Assembly: GCF_020085105.1 (NCBI RefSeq)
Contig: NC_058055.1
Coordinates: 10,989,822 to 11,053,821 of the forward strand
Reading direction: 5' to 3'
Length of the DNA stretch: 64,000 bases
Source of the DNA: Siniperca chuatsi
Taxonomy: Eukaryota > Chordata > Actinopteri > Centrarchiformes > Sinipercidae
Positions 47,695 to 60,983 of this stretch are shown here, piece by piece. The notes under the pieces were generated by a model. It saw nothing but the letters and a program-made list of their open reading frames with translations. It had not been told where the DNA came from and made no database searches. The position numbers were made by a program, and so were the translations under genes. Positions within the stretch are counted from its first letter, which is position 1. Each line of letters opens with the position of its first letter.

Positions 47695-47960
47695 CCGGAG
47701 GAAGTATTCAGATCATTGTAACAATACAACAATGTAGATACACTTCATTACAAGTACAAGTGCTGTATTACAATGCACCATATTTTATATACTTATTATA
47801 CATAGAAGTTACTAGTAACTGCAAATAATTGTAGCGTATAAGTAAAAGTACAAAACGTTCCTCTGAAAATACTCAAATATAAAGCACAAGTTAATAATTA
47901 GAAGGCTACTTAATACATTTGCTCAAGTAGTGCTGCTGTACTTTCATTACTTGTATAGGT
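47695..47960. repeat. Fragment of 'aagtaaaagtac' MITE family
   Basis: ggaggaagtattcagatca and aagtaaaagtacaaaacg are typical internal motifs of a common fish MITE. Ends are not recognisable here. Confidence 0.45.
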
Positions 47961-50900
47961 ACTGTATTTGTGTGTCTGTTTTTGTGCATACCTGTCCATG
48001 TCCATGTTGCTCAGTGTTTTCTGAGTCATGTGTTTCACTTGCCAACTCTCCTTGGTTTTCAATGAAAACCTGATCCTGTGGGCATTCCTGCGTGCTCCTC
48101 AACACTAGTTTTCATTCATCCTTGAGAGAAGAAGTTGCCAGGAAACAAGCCATGTTGGCTTGTGAATGTAGTCTATGGATTATGTAATTACATTAGAAAA
48201 TGACAATGTGTAGTCTACTAGTGTTTGTGAGCCTGAGCATGACATCTCAGTTCAGCAGTTAATAATTATTGAACATATGCTTAAGTATTTGGTTTACACA
48301 GGACTATAGTAGATTGTTTATAAGAATTTCATAAGGGAGAAGTTTAAGCAGTATTTGACATGATGTCTCAATATTTGAGACCGCAAATCAACAGACCCAT
48401 TTCTCTATTAAAACCAGAGAAATTATAAAAATGTTAAATACAGAGATGCTGCATTGTCAGCGAATGGGAGAGTAACTTTAGGGATGAGCAGAACATAACA
48501 TTTATGTTGTAAAGTATGCTTTATAAAACCCATCTTAGCCTCTTTTACTCCTGGTAACTAAGCCTGTTAGCTTAGTAAGCTGTTTTACCAAATATATAGC
48601 TTTAGAGTCAAAACACTATAGTAACCAGTCACTTTTTAACAGCAACTTGAATCCTTTTACACCTAAATGAAGCCTTTTGATATGGTACGAATGGCCACAT
48701 ACACTGAATATGTATCACATTTTAATTTAAGTTCTGCACAGCTCTGTTTTTACGTGTCAGCCTCCTCTCACATAATCTATAATCATACTGTTCCTTCTCA
48801 TTGTTGGTGTTGTCAGTGACTTCCACATTATATATCAAGCCCGATGATTTGAACAGCCTCATCTCACACAAAAGTCTTTCTGTATGTGCAATGTGCCTCG
48901 AAATTGCATCCCATGTAACAAAAGAAATCTGAAATAGTTCACTTTGAGCCTTTGGTACCACGGCAGTAATCTCAGAGCGCCTTGATTAACTCCCAGATCT
49001 ATTACTTGATTCGGTATCTGAATTGTAGGATATAAAACTGTCTCCCCATGTAAAACAAGAGACTAAAATTTAGGAATGACTGTTGGCAGTTATCTGAGTT
49101 TTGCTAAGTAGGCCAAAAGTGTTGAACAGTCTTTCTTCTACAGATACAGTATCAACAAAATAAAGCCTTTTTATCCCCTGCAAAAGTAGCTAAGGTCATC
49201 CAGGCTTTCATCGTTTCAGACTGCAGCTCTCTCTCCTCCTGCTTAATGAACCATTGCAGACAAAATTAGTGACTGGGTTTGGTTATATTTGCAGACTCAT
49301 ATCTATTATTGATGACAGACTAATACACTTTGATTTGATCGAGGCTATAAATTTATAATGAAGCAGAATAATTTAGCGTCATTACCTTCAAGCCTGTCTG
49401 GTCTGATGTCTGTGGAGACGCAATAGCAATGATCGGAGAAAATACAGATAGTTATGTATTACAAAATATGTAGGCCTACATGTGAACGGCCTGAAATCAA
49501 CACAGGTGAGGCTGCATGATGTTTATGCACATCACCCTGGGGTGTTTTAGTATGGTGTGTTGGTCTGGCTTGACTCTCCTCTCTGGAGCTTTTTTATATT
49601 AACAGGAGAAAAAATGACTGTAATGTTAAAGGGGTTGCTCATAGTGACAAACCCACAGATAATTATCTCTTGACTGTGGTTCGCCCCAATTTGACAGAGC
49701 GTTTCAGCGTCTTTCAACTGATTATTTTTTTGGTTTTACAGCTCACAACTTTTTTTTGTTGTGGCTCACGTAAGCGGTGGTCACGCCACAAAGTTACATT
49801 CACTCGTCCACGCAAAATATGTGGGTCCAGAAGCGTGGTGACGTAGTGATTATTCGCAGGGCTGGTTGGTGAACTGCTGTAGCTGCTGAGGTAACCGATA
49901 ACTTGTGCAATAGCTCCCGGAGCTTCTCTTTACTTTATCTCTACTGTTACTTACTCTTTACTTCCCCCTGGTATTTTCACCATTGCACATCATTTCGTTC
50001 AATAAAAACTTTTAAATCCTGGTGCGACTAGGCCTATACACCACTTTCATCAGCCCTGTTTTCAGCAACAACAAGCAGCTGTTTTCAGCAAAAAACCTCT
50101 GATAAACCAACTGTACAGTACCAAACAGCAGACCAACAGAATGAGCGACTAGCTGCTGAACACAGTTGGGCATTTAGCAGTTTAAAGAGCCTTAGGAGAT
50201 GGTGGAGACCAAAACAGAGCTGAAAGGAGAGTGAATATTGGACTTTGCTGGAAAGAAACACAACTCCAAATGAATGCTAATGTTGCTCCGATGTGATCGA
50301 TGTGTGAACAGGCAACTGTTTGCTAACACGTTTGCCATAACAACTTTAACAATATGTGTCAGTGTTGTGTTTACAGCATGTTGTGCTGCTCCCAAGTGAA
50401 CGAAAAATCAATTCATGGAGGTTTAATGTTGTCCGAAAGTAGCTATGCAAGAACTTTGCCTAAATAAAATACAGTCAGAAACTGGCAAACATTTAAAATC
50501 AAAATTCTAAACCGATTAATGAATAAGTAACCAAGAGCACGACTCTGACCAGACATTCAATGCCAGCTTTCAGTACTTGACAGTTTTCGATACTCAGTTC
50601 TTTCCACAGACATATTTTGGGCTGTACCAAAACACCCAGCACTCTGTTCTGTATAGAACATTTTTCACTCCGCATGTGCAGATTGTCACTTTCTCCTCGG
50701 TTCAGCCACCAGCCCAGACACATTGCAGTAAAGTATCAAAATAAACATCTGATTTGCACATTTTGATATCAGGCCCTTCCTTAGACTTTGGTGGGAGAGG
50801 AAAAAGGAATAATAGGAAAATCTGTTATCAGTCATAGCTTCAGTGAACAAGAGCTTCATTGTGTTTGAGGTTGTTTTTTTTCAGCCAGTAGGGAGCATGA

Positions 50901-52849
50901 ATCATGTACACACACAAACACACACACGTGCAGAAACAGCCGCTCTGTATTAATTGGGCAGATTTTCTGCTGAGTCATTCAGGAATCGACTGGTGTAATC
51001 AGATAGGAGCTGGATGGACAGTGGTCTCTGTCCCTGATCTGATCGTGTCTGATGGTCGGGAGCAGATTTGGAAACTGATCCAGCTGAGAATGCGACAGAC
51101 ACTCAGAGTTTCATCGTGTTATCTCTCAAGTTTGCCGCTCTTACCAAAGCGGTTTGGCTTTGGTAGAGTGCTAGGATTAGAAAAAAGTAAAATTAGATCA
51201 TTTTTGGTGGGATTATGAGTTGCTTTGGAAGTTTTCACCTTCCTCCCTCCTCCATTAGCTGGCCGTAACCATGAGTTTAGGAACACTGAGGTCAGGAGTT
51301 GATGTTTCCCCCAATACCCCTCCCCAAAAGTCTTTTCTGCAAGTTTTATTTGAATTGAGGAGTTCTTTCAAGGACATTTCCCTGGACATTAACAATTGCC
51401 TAAAATCAATTTTCTCTATAATTAGTACCTAATTACATAGAAACTTCTTAAAATTATCAGTTATAACATAGTTTGTAGAGTGTCTATATAGTCTATTTCA
51501 TAGGCAGGAATTAGCCTGAAAATATACCCACCATGTGTAATTTTTTAATTGTGGAATGTAAAACCCCCCAAATTCCCAATAAAATATACTGAAGACATAA
51601 CCTCAGTGTCCTCAATGGCTTAACCTTTTTATAATTAGAATAACTCTCTGGCTGTGCCCTCTGTTAAGGTCCACTGAGCCTTCTCCTGTTATAAGATCAA
51701 CAAATTTCCTCTGAGAATTCTGGGGACGGCCAGGCACTGGTGTGATGTTATATCTTTGCTCGTAGTCCCTTTCACCCCTGGAAAACTACTCCTATTTAAT
51801 AATTAGTAATCTATTTTTCCTTCAGCGTGTAAATGATCTGCTCTCTGACATTTCTTAAATGGCACTTGTGTAAAGGGGACTTCCTTGTATTATTGTAACC
51901 ATAGTTAAATATACATTTTCTGTTGTACTTTTTCTTAATATTTCCTTGTGCAGTCTTGCCAGCGTTTTCAAAGTCCCAATAAGGTCCTTTCTTTGTCATT
52001 CCTGATTTATCAGAGAGCTGAACTGAACCACTTGATTTTAGACAAATGAGGTTCTTAGTTATGAGAAACATGAGAAACTTACAGAAGTAAAACACGAAAG
52101 TAAACAGACGGCATGTCTGCTGCTCCTTTGTGTCAGCCATGCATGAAGCACGAACCTGCCTCAAAGCAGCTGTGTAAAAACATTTGACTGAAACAGAAAC
52201 ACATTTGAATATGATGCAGTATACAGACTTGTGTATAATCATCCACTGCAGCTTTGTTTTGTTTAGTAACACTGAGGTATAATGTGGCAATTGTGAGCAA
52301 GGGAAACAGGAAGTTGATGACCAAAATGTAACGACTGCAGCGACGGAGACCAAGAAGGGGGAAATTAAAGAATTTGAAGCCTTTTTACTCTTTCTGGTAC
52401 TAACAAGATGTAGACAGAGGCATTGAACCAGAAGAGGAGAAGTTTTCCGTAAGGCAGTACAGCAATGTCATGTCACTACAGAAAGCCTGTGCTCGATTTG
52501 GAGCCTGAAGAATATATGGTGTTTTTATTATTTTCCAGCAAACCTCATTATATTAATAATGGCCACTTTTCTGAGATGTCAGTTACCACTTAAAATATGA
52601 AACAATACAGCCCTGAGGTCATATAAACGCTCATGTGTGCAAGATTGGCTGATTGAAGAGAAGAAACACAAGGCCAATTGTTATGTTTTTGTTTTTTTCT
52701 TTTTGGGGCATGTGGAGAGGTAAATTTTCCTACAATGTCACTGAGGTCTTGAAATAATAGGCAACAATTGCTGGGGGAAGCATGATGGCATGTCAGTGAC
52801 GTTTGACTTGATTAGTGCAGGTGAAGAGACCAGGCGTTTATACCATTGC

Positions 52850-53190
52850 ATGCGGCAAGTCCATCACAGTAATTGATTTAGTGCTGCCATTAACAATTGT
52901 TTTCATGATATATAAATCTGTTGATTATTTTTCAAATTGCTGTTTAATTGTTTAGTCTATAGAATGTCATAAAATAGTGAAAATGGTCATAGCAATTTCC
53001 TAGAGACCAAGGTGACACCGTCAAATTGCTTGTTTTGTCCAACCAACAATCCAAAGCTCAAATATATTCAAAGCAGAAAAGCAGCAAATCCTCACATTTT
53101 AGAAGCTGTATCAAGCAAATGTTTATTCAGATTTTAATCTTCTGTCAATTAGGTAATTAATTAATTGACAATCGTTTAAGCACTAGACTG
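52850..53190. repeat. Interspersed repeat ('ttgcttgttttgtcc' family), copy 1
   Basis: Contains gtcataaaatagtgaaaatg, ttcctagagaccaaggtgac, aaattgcttgttttgtcc and the terminal-like aattaattgacaatcgttt. This arrangement recurs in fish genomes. Noncoding. Confidence 0.55.
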
Positions 53191-54862
53191 ATCCCATGAT
53201 GAGGGACCGTGGGACTGACTTAGCCTGATGACATTTGACCATTATGACGCTTTAACACAACCATCCATTGTCATCATATTTTTATCATATCATAAATATT
53301 TTTTTTAAAATCCCATGTCATAAACTAATTTCGAAATTTGCTGTTTAGTGCTATGATATTTGCTCTGAATTTCATTGTTTAAAAAAAAGATTTAAGATTA
53401 TTCACATCTTGGTTGATAGTGACCTCCAGTTTATAAAACAATGGCAAAATGTGTAGAACAGCTTTGTTTTGTATTCTTTAATGATAATTCAACTCTTGAG
53501 ATAGCTTTTATGCAGATGGAACTGTCTTTAGTCTCACGTGTTTGTCTGTTTCATTGTGCTTCTCGAAACGAAGACTTCAAAGCCACTGTGAGCTGTAACA
53601 CATCTAGCTGAGATAAGATTATGTACAGTAAATTCATTTTTTTTTTCACCTTTTGTGTGTTTGAGGAAGTCAATGTGCATGCTGACTGTATGAGCCTGTT
53701 CTACTACCTACACCTGCCTTAACCATAAAAATTACATGTGTAATTTCTCTCTTATCTAACATGCAAAAATGCATCATGAGTAAACATTTTGGTTTATATG
53801 AAGGCTCCACATAATAAATACAACACATAACTTATTCATACACGTGACACTTTGGTGCCTGTGTGTACAGCTTGCAAGAACAAATTCTAAGCGTGTATTC
53901 AAGACAGCCAAGAGGAAGTCGCCCTTTTCCGGAAGTGGCTTGTGACCTTTACTGAGCGCTCTGTTGATACGTTGGTTTGAGGGCGGCTGAAGCAGAGGAT
54001 TCACATGTCACTTGCAGATAGTAAAAAGTTTGGTGTACTGACTAAGATATGAATTTTTTTCTCTTTAAAAAAGGCCTGAAGTTTGCAAAACCTTAGTCAC
54101 AATTACTGATTGGACAGAATAAATGTGTAAACATTTTCTGCTGAGGCTTCCCTTAATCTTTTAACAGATCACTTTTGAGCTGATCTGTGTGACCTAGAAA
54201 TCAAATATCCAGGTTTAATTAAAACGAGAAGGTCAGGATTTAGGTGTTAAAAGTGTTGTTGTAAGACATCAACATGCCTACAACCATGGCTTTGACTCTC
54301 AGACTTATGCTGTTTGCTTCGTATGACACATTCTGGGACTTTGATGCATCACAGTTTTGGCCTCGTATTCTTAGTGAAACATTTGCTTTGTGCACTTTGA
54401 CTTGTTTCACTGATGTCAGGCAGCGCTAAAAATAACACTCATGCTAAAACAGCTCACACTTCATGTTAGGTTTGAAAGAAGCATTGATAATCATTTGTTC
54501 AAACTGAGAAGCTTGATGGACACAATGACCTAGCGAAGAATATTATTAACATCCTTTAGTCACACAAAGGTCCACACAGTTAATTTAATGGTGTCAGTCT
54601 CTGACTTGCTTTTGTCTGCCCTCATGAACTTCTCAGCTCTCTTCTTCAGAAAGAATGAAGTGAGAAAAGGAGGAACAGTTCCAGACACTGGTTGTACACA
54701 GCTAGCTTTGTTAGAGACGTTAGAGACTGAAACGTTGCCCTGTCAACCTGAAAGAAAAGCTTTATGAATTTACAACACCAAGAGCTGCCTTAGTTAGTGA
54801 TTTTGCTGACCCTAAACAAAATGTTGTGGTGCCAAAAACAATTACCACCAGTCACTCCCACC

Positions 54863-55701
54863 ATTAATGGAATAGTTTGACATTTTGTGAAATACGCTTA
54901 TTCACTCTCTTTCCGAGAGTTAGATGAGAAGAGGTATTCAGCAGGTATTTCTGCCTCCGGAGCTGCAGAGACTGGATCGGTGATTATGGGCCACTTACTG
55001 CACCCCTGCTCGACGACCGCTGCTACAATTGTTATTATTATCCTTATTACTATTATTGTCATTATTATTCCTATCACTATCATTCCTATTATTATTATTA
55101 TTATTATTACTTTATTAATAACCCAACCCAACCCGCAGCGGCAGATGGCCGCCCACCCTGAGTCTGGTTCTGCCTGAGGTTTCTGCCTCTTAAAGGAAGT
55201 TTTTTCTTGCCACTGTCGCCAAATGCTTGCTCATGGTGGGACTTGTTGGGTCTCTGTAAAAAATATTATAAAGAGTACGGTCTATACCTGCTCTATAGGA
55301 AAAGTGCAATGAGAAAACTGCTGTTATGAATTGGTGCTATATAAATTCAAAGTCAAAAATATGCATATGCAATACTGCAATAAGTCACTTACGGCACCTA
55401 ACTCCCTATAAAACCACAACTTGTCTTTTTTACATTTCAGTTTGTGTACTGGTTAAACAAACAAGGTTCAACATGTTAATTAGTGAGCTTTAGAGGTGAT
55501 GGCAGGTGGATTTTCTTTTTGCTTTAGCGTGAGCCAGGCTAGCTGCTTCCAGTCTTCATGCTAAGCTAAGCTAATCAACTCCCGGATCTGGCTAGTTAAT
55601 ACCCACTCTTAAGAGTGGTATCAATCTTCTCATCTAACTCTCAGCAAAAAAAGCGAATAAGTGTATCTCCAAAATGTCTGTCCCAAATGACTATTCCTTT
55701 C
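54863..55701. mobile_element. MITE family X, copy 3, split by an insertion
   Basis: Left arm 54863-54937 (ttaatggaatagtttgacat ... gagagttagatgagaaga) and right part about 55415-55701 (gtgagctttagaggtgatgg ... aagagtggtatcaatcttct ... gactattccttt) are halves of the same family as in the foxo1 intron. They are separated by unrelated LINE-like DNA. Confidence 0.75.
54940..55400 (+). mobile_element. LINE 3' tail inserted into the MITE
   Basis: gcagatggccgcccaccctg, gaggtttctgcctcttaaag, gccactgtcgccaaatgctt and ataaagagtacggtctatac are well-known pieces of a fish retroposon 3' end, finishing with ggtgctatataaattc. An (ATT)n tract at about 55025-55115 precedes it and produces the spurious IIII-rich frames on both strands. 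Confidence 0.65.
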
Positions 55702-57369
55702 AATATTTACACTAACGTCATTATGTGTCACTTCTTAATGGTGGCCCTGAACAACAGCTCTAACAGATATTACAATTAGAATATCAGTCAGTAAACTGTG
55801 TGATTTTTTTTTTTTTTAGATAATTCCCTCTGAGTGGGCAGTCAGCTAGTGTAAAGGTTGACAAAGAGGCCGTAGCGTCTGGTATTTGGCTTGGCGTGGG
55901 CTCACCAGGCCTGAGCATAGTCGGCTAGACTGGACATAGGGAGGCACATTTCCTCTGCTGACGGGGCTCTCCTTAGGGTTCAGTCTGGTGTTGGACAGCA
56001 GCAGTGCTCTCAGCACTGTTAGAGCGATAAGTGGTAAGTGTTCGCCGTCAGCTTGTAAACAGGAAATGTTGTTTCGCCCATAGAGCTGAGTCAGGGAGGG
56101 GCCCTTGGGAATATGTAGCTGCGAGTGTTAGCGAGTGTTCACATTTGCGTGTGTGTTGAAACAGGGTGACATGGTTTTGTTAACTTCAGATGTAGATGCT
56201 TGTTACTTTTAATTTATGATTTCCTTTTTCTTTCTTGGCTCAATGTAGCCACGAAAGGCATGACATTTATGTAGTCAAGTTTTGTCATAACAACTTCAAA
56301 CGCAATGTTTACAGGATGTGATCACACTCATGAGATACTTTGAAAAGTGTGCAGATTGCCTGATATAAAGTGATAACTTTCTCTAGCAGCCTGGAAGATA
56401 TACAAGTTTAGCAAAAAGGGTCAGCTGTAATAAACAGTCCAAAGAATGTTTACATATATGAAAAAACAAAAGCTGCTGGTTAAACATGCACATGCAAATG
56501 AAGTAAAAGCCCTCATCTAATAATGGTCACTGTCATTTATGCAAACAGTACTGCTGATTTGAAGCCATGCCGAATCCAGTAAGTTCTCTCCCTCTCACTC
56601 TCTAATCTTTTTTATCTTCGTCTAGCTGTGAACAGGAAATGCAGTTTATAAATAACTTGCTCAGTTCTTTGTAAGAGCAAGGGAGAGGCCTCTGGGTTAG
56701 ATGCAGTTATTGAGGACAGTTTGCCCATGACCGTTTCAACTGTGGTGGAACAGAGAAGAAGAAATTTGAAACATGAATATTCAGTTCAACAAAAACAAAT
56801 GCTAATAAAGATTTTAAAAAAAGGGGAAAAAAAGAGAGACAGCAGATGCTACACACATGTCTATGGTGCAGGAGGTGCTGCCTCTCTGGCCAAAACATTG
56901 ACCTGTTAGCCCATAAGAGAGAGAAAGGGCCTGTGAATCTCTCCATCTCTGCTAACTCTGCCCAGTGCTGCTTCCTGTCGCACCTCTCCTGCTCTCTGAG
57001 GGTGTCGCAGATGTCTGTGTCTCGCTTTCTTTTGCCTACAGAAATGGAAACAAAACAGAATCTGCAATATATAATCCAAACATGTTATTCTTGACATTCA
57101 GTGTGAAACAGACAACACACCCAAGGTTGCCCATGCAGTACAAAGGCCAGCAGGGCCATTGAATTGGAGAGAATAGTGGAACTTAATACCCAAGGGCCCC
57201 CAAGAAGCCTGGATTTAAAAGTTTGTCTTTATCTGCTATTTTAAAGTGTTACATTATTAGAATCATCCGTAAATTATATTTGTTGGCAGAATATCTTCTG
57301 GCTTGGATTGCTGGTCAGACAAAACAAGCTATCTAAATGTGTCAACTTGGGCTTTGGGAGAAGGGTGTG

Positions 57370-57480
57370 ATGGGTATTTTTCTCTATTTTCTGACATTTA
57401 ATCACCAAACTATAAATTGATTAATTGAGAGAATAATCAACAGATTAATTGACAATGAAAATAATCCTTAGTTGGCCTTC
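57370..57480. repeat. Interspersed repeat, copy 2 (end fragment)
   Basis: ttttctgacatttaatcacc ... attgattaattgagagaata ... attaattgacaatgaaaata resembles an end of the 52850-53190 element. Confidence 0.45.
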
Positions 57481-60400
57481 AGTGTCAGAAACAGAGAGTG
57501 GATCAGCAGTAGATCTGTCACCAAACCTGGAAGTGAAAGTTGCACACGGTGAAAGTATTGAGAAAATAGGGTTGAAATATGCTGAGATTTTAGATTGTGC
57601 AGACTGAAGCACATATCATATACTTTTTGAGTAGTATTAAATGTGGTAGAAAACAGTTCATTTCTTATTATTTGTGATAACCACTATATACATATGCATG
57701 TGTTTAGTTGTTGATTCAGTTATTTGTACATGTGTAAGAATGGATGTAATAAGTGGGGAAAGGGCACACTGAGGCTGCATTATGCAACTGAGAACATGAC
57801 TGCCAGAAATACTAAGAAAATCAAATAATATTTAAATTGAATTGAGAAATTAAATAAATGAATAAAAATACAAAAAAGTTTAATAAAATGAAGTACAAAA
57901 TGTAAAAAGGTGTCTTTCTTAAAATACATTTCTAAGGAATCGCATTATTTGAATACATTTTTACTACCAATATGTGTATCAGCCAATTCTAATGATTCGA
58001 TATCAGCTTTACAAAATGTGCAAATATTACATTCAATATTAAACTCTTGGTGAAGGAATAAATAACATGGATATATTTAGTTAATTCTTTAGAAACAGCA
58101 GTTTTAGAGTACTCCTGCATCAGAAATACTTCTACTGGGACCAGGGAAACATCCCATAGAGAGAGCAGCTCTGACATTGTTATTACATCTACAAGAAAGA
58201 CAAGTTTAAAACATTACAAACTTTGACCAGTGGTAGTTTCACTGTCAAGTGTTGTGATCACTTGGAAATTGGCGTGAAGACAACAAAAGCCAGCCATCAA
58301 GCAGGCATATCACAAGACAGCAGTGTGGCTGGCAGTTATTTACCTGGGTGGGGCTGCAGGCACTGAGGGCTTCTGCTAACTAGCAATGTTGTTGTCTAGC
58401 TTGGTGCACTAAGCTTTATTAGGATCTTGGATCCTCTAAAAACAAAACAAAGTTTATTTAAATTGTCGCAAGCGTCCAGCAAATGTCGTTCATCATTGTG
58501 CTTTTTCCCTAAGTATTAGTTGTTCTGGTCAAGGCAGATGCAGTAGTAAAATGGTGATTTCTGAAAAATGTACTAAAATATAATATATATATTTATATTA
58601 TATTATATAATATTATATTATATGAAATATATAATATTGGATCAGACTCAAATTGGCAGATATTAAATATCAATATTAAAGGATTAGGATATAACCATTA
58701 CCAACATTTAATTTTATGTTTTGACAACTTAAGTGTTGGCAGAGACAGTATAAAGTCTTTTTCATATGGATTTAGCCATGACAAGCCATGCTCACTGTTT
58801 ATAGCTCGTTTCATCTACTGTATGTACATTTACAGTCCTGAAGCTTTAACTCCAGCCTCCTGCATTACATTTTAAAAGAATACTAACTTTTTTCACTACT
58901 TTTACTACTTTTGTTTTAGACATTGCTGTTATTTACCCTCCCACAGAAAAGTATATCCCACATCAGTGTCTGCTTGATACTGTATTATTACTTATACCTT
59001 CCTAGTAATTTCAGCAGCCTAAAAAAAGCAGATTAAATTCAAGTACACCTTGTGTCCTCTCTGTGAGCGTTTAAGGCCTTTTCTATTATTTCATGTTACA
59101 AGGGTTCACTCTCATAAAATACCACAGAGGTAAGAGGCAAGCAATCCAATGTTCTAGCCCGCATTGGATTTTGGGACGTCTCAGTCACATCTGCTTGTAA
59201 TCCCATCATTCCTTCTGAGAGAAAATCCCCTTCTTTTCCTCCTCCACACAGCACCAGGTGGAATCTCTGAATAAGACGACTGTAGCCAGCAAATGACTCT
59301 CTGTCTTAAGCCCTCCACATGCAGTAGTGGTTTATACTGTAGGAATAAAAATGGATCAATTAGGTAAAATGTTGTAATTGTTATCTTACAGTTGTTAGGC
59401 CTGTTCAAATGAACGAACAGGAGACTTTATTGCAAGTTTTGACTGTCCTCTGTATTTGTAGCTTGTATTTAATTCAAGTTCGCCCTGCATATATTTGTGT
59501 GTGCATGTTGTACTAGATCTGTGTGAGCCATCTGTTGCGATGCTGTAGCCTTGGCGTTCCCGTCCTGCACGCTGTGCTCTGTCAGGGCACACTGCCCCAG
59601 GGTTCGGGGACTTTGCCGTATCTAGGACCCTCTCAGTGGGACAAATGTAAAAATAGCTCATTGAATTTGAACGCGAGTGGCACAATGAACACTGGCAACA
59701 CGTCTATATCTTTATCAAACAGCGGCTCTTCCTGCTTGTTCCTTTTACTTTGTTCCTTTTAATTCTCATTAACTTGGGGCTGTGCTTTGTTTTCACACAA
59801 CGCAACTGAAAGGAGATAGGATTGCATGGCTTGTAGTTGGGTAAATTCTGTGGAGACAATGTGTAGTTACTCAGAACGCAACTTGAGTTATTTATCAGGG
59901 ATCCATTTTTTATACCAACAAAAATAAACTATCAAAAGATGAATCTTTGGCAAGTGGCCACGGTGGTACACAGAGCCAACATGCACAGAGGAGTTCCTGG
60001 AATTATTCGGTTATATCTACTTTGCATAAAGAAGCAGATACATTTTCAGTTGCCACCAACTCTTACCATAATCATAATTATATAATCATATATACACTAA
60101 TTTAGTGGAAGGTTTGTGCTAATGTGTGCCAGATCTTTGCAGGCAAGGGCAAAGAGTCCCGTGTAACGTTGTCACCGATGTGTTGATTGATTGAAACAGT
60201 GGCAGAGACGGTGTTACTGTGAACCTTCAGAATTACAGTCATATCCTCTCAAAGCCGAAGAAAGCTGCTCAAATCAGTGAATCCCTTCGGAGGCGGCCCG
60301 CAATACCAGAAGTTTTATAAAAAGGCACTAATTAGATTTTAAGCACTCAGGAGTTATCATACAATCAGCTCTCTCTTGTTTCAGAAAAAAAAGTTAGAGT

Positions 60401-60983
60401 TTATGAAATGATGGAGATAAATCATGTCGTAGGACGTGGATGTCCATTACACTAAAGCACAAGACATTCATTCAATTTTGCTCAATGTCACTGTCATATT
60501 TGGGGGGTCTTAATACTGTGACATTTGGCTGCTGCAGAAATGAATTGTTAACCAAGACTGTGAGCTGCCAGAAACCCTCTCATCTATAACACAGTGGTCA
60601 TTATTTAATTGATTCATTGACTGAATCACTTGTAACAGAGTCATGTTCGGACTCAGTTTCATGTTAAATCCAGTATGCACTGAATAGCGGGATTTGCATA
60701 TACTGAACAGACTTTACTGATGATAGAACCAGATTTTTTCAATATTTTCATAGCAAAGAATACGGCTGTTTCAAATCAGGATCAATGCTGTTTCATGACC
60801 CTCTGGTATGAATAATGAACTCTCCTGTTGTGAATTATTGTGTGCTTGTTCTTTATTTTACTGCTCACTTGGGACGTCTGATCTTTGTTCATTGTCATGT
60901 GGAAGCACAGTGATCTCCTCCTAATAAACACAGTCCGGAAGAGAAACTATTGATTTTGTGACTGTGCTTTGATCTCTTTGCAG

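Larger units (their letters stand above)
47205..60983 (+). other. ubash3b: ubash3b intron 1 (13.8 kb)
   Basis: A large first intron holding a (CA)n tract 26 nt after the donor, a MITE fragment (47695), two copies of an 'attaatcg/aattgacaat' repeat, a nested MITE/LINE insertion (54863-55701), TA-rich DNA near 58590 and no recognised gene. An antisense frame of 180 codons (52353-51811) is noted but unassigned. The intron ends tttgatctctttgcag. Confidence 0.8.

Noticed and set aside
54887-55177. Isoleucine-rich membrane-like proteins on both strands
   Set aside because: They come from an (ATT)n tract inside a retroposon tail, not from a gene.
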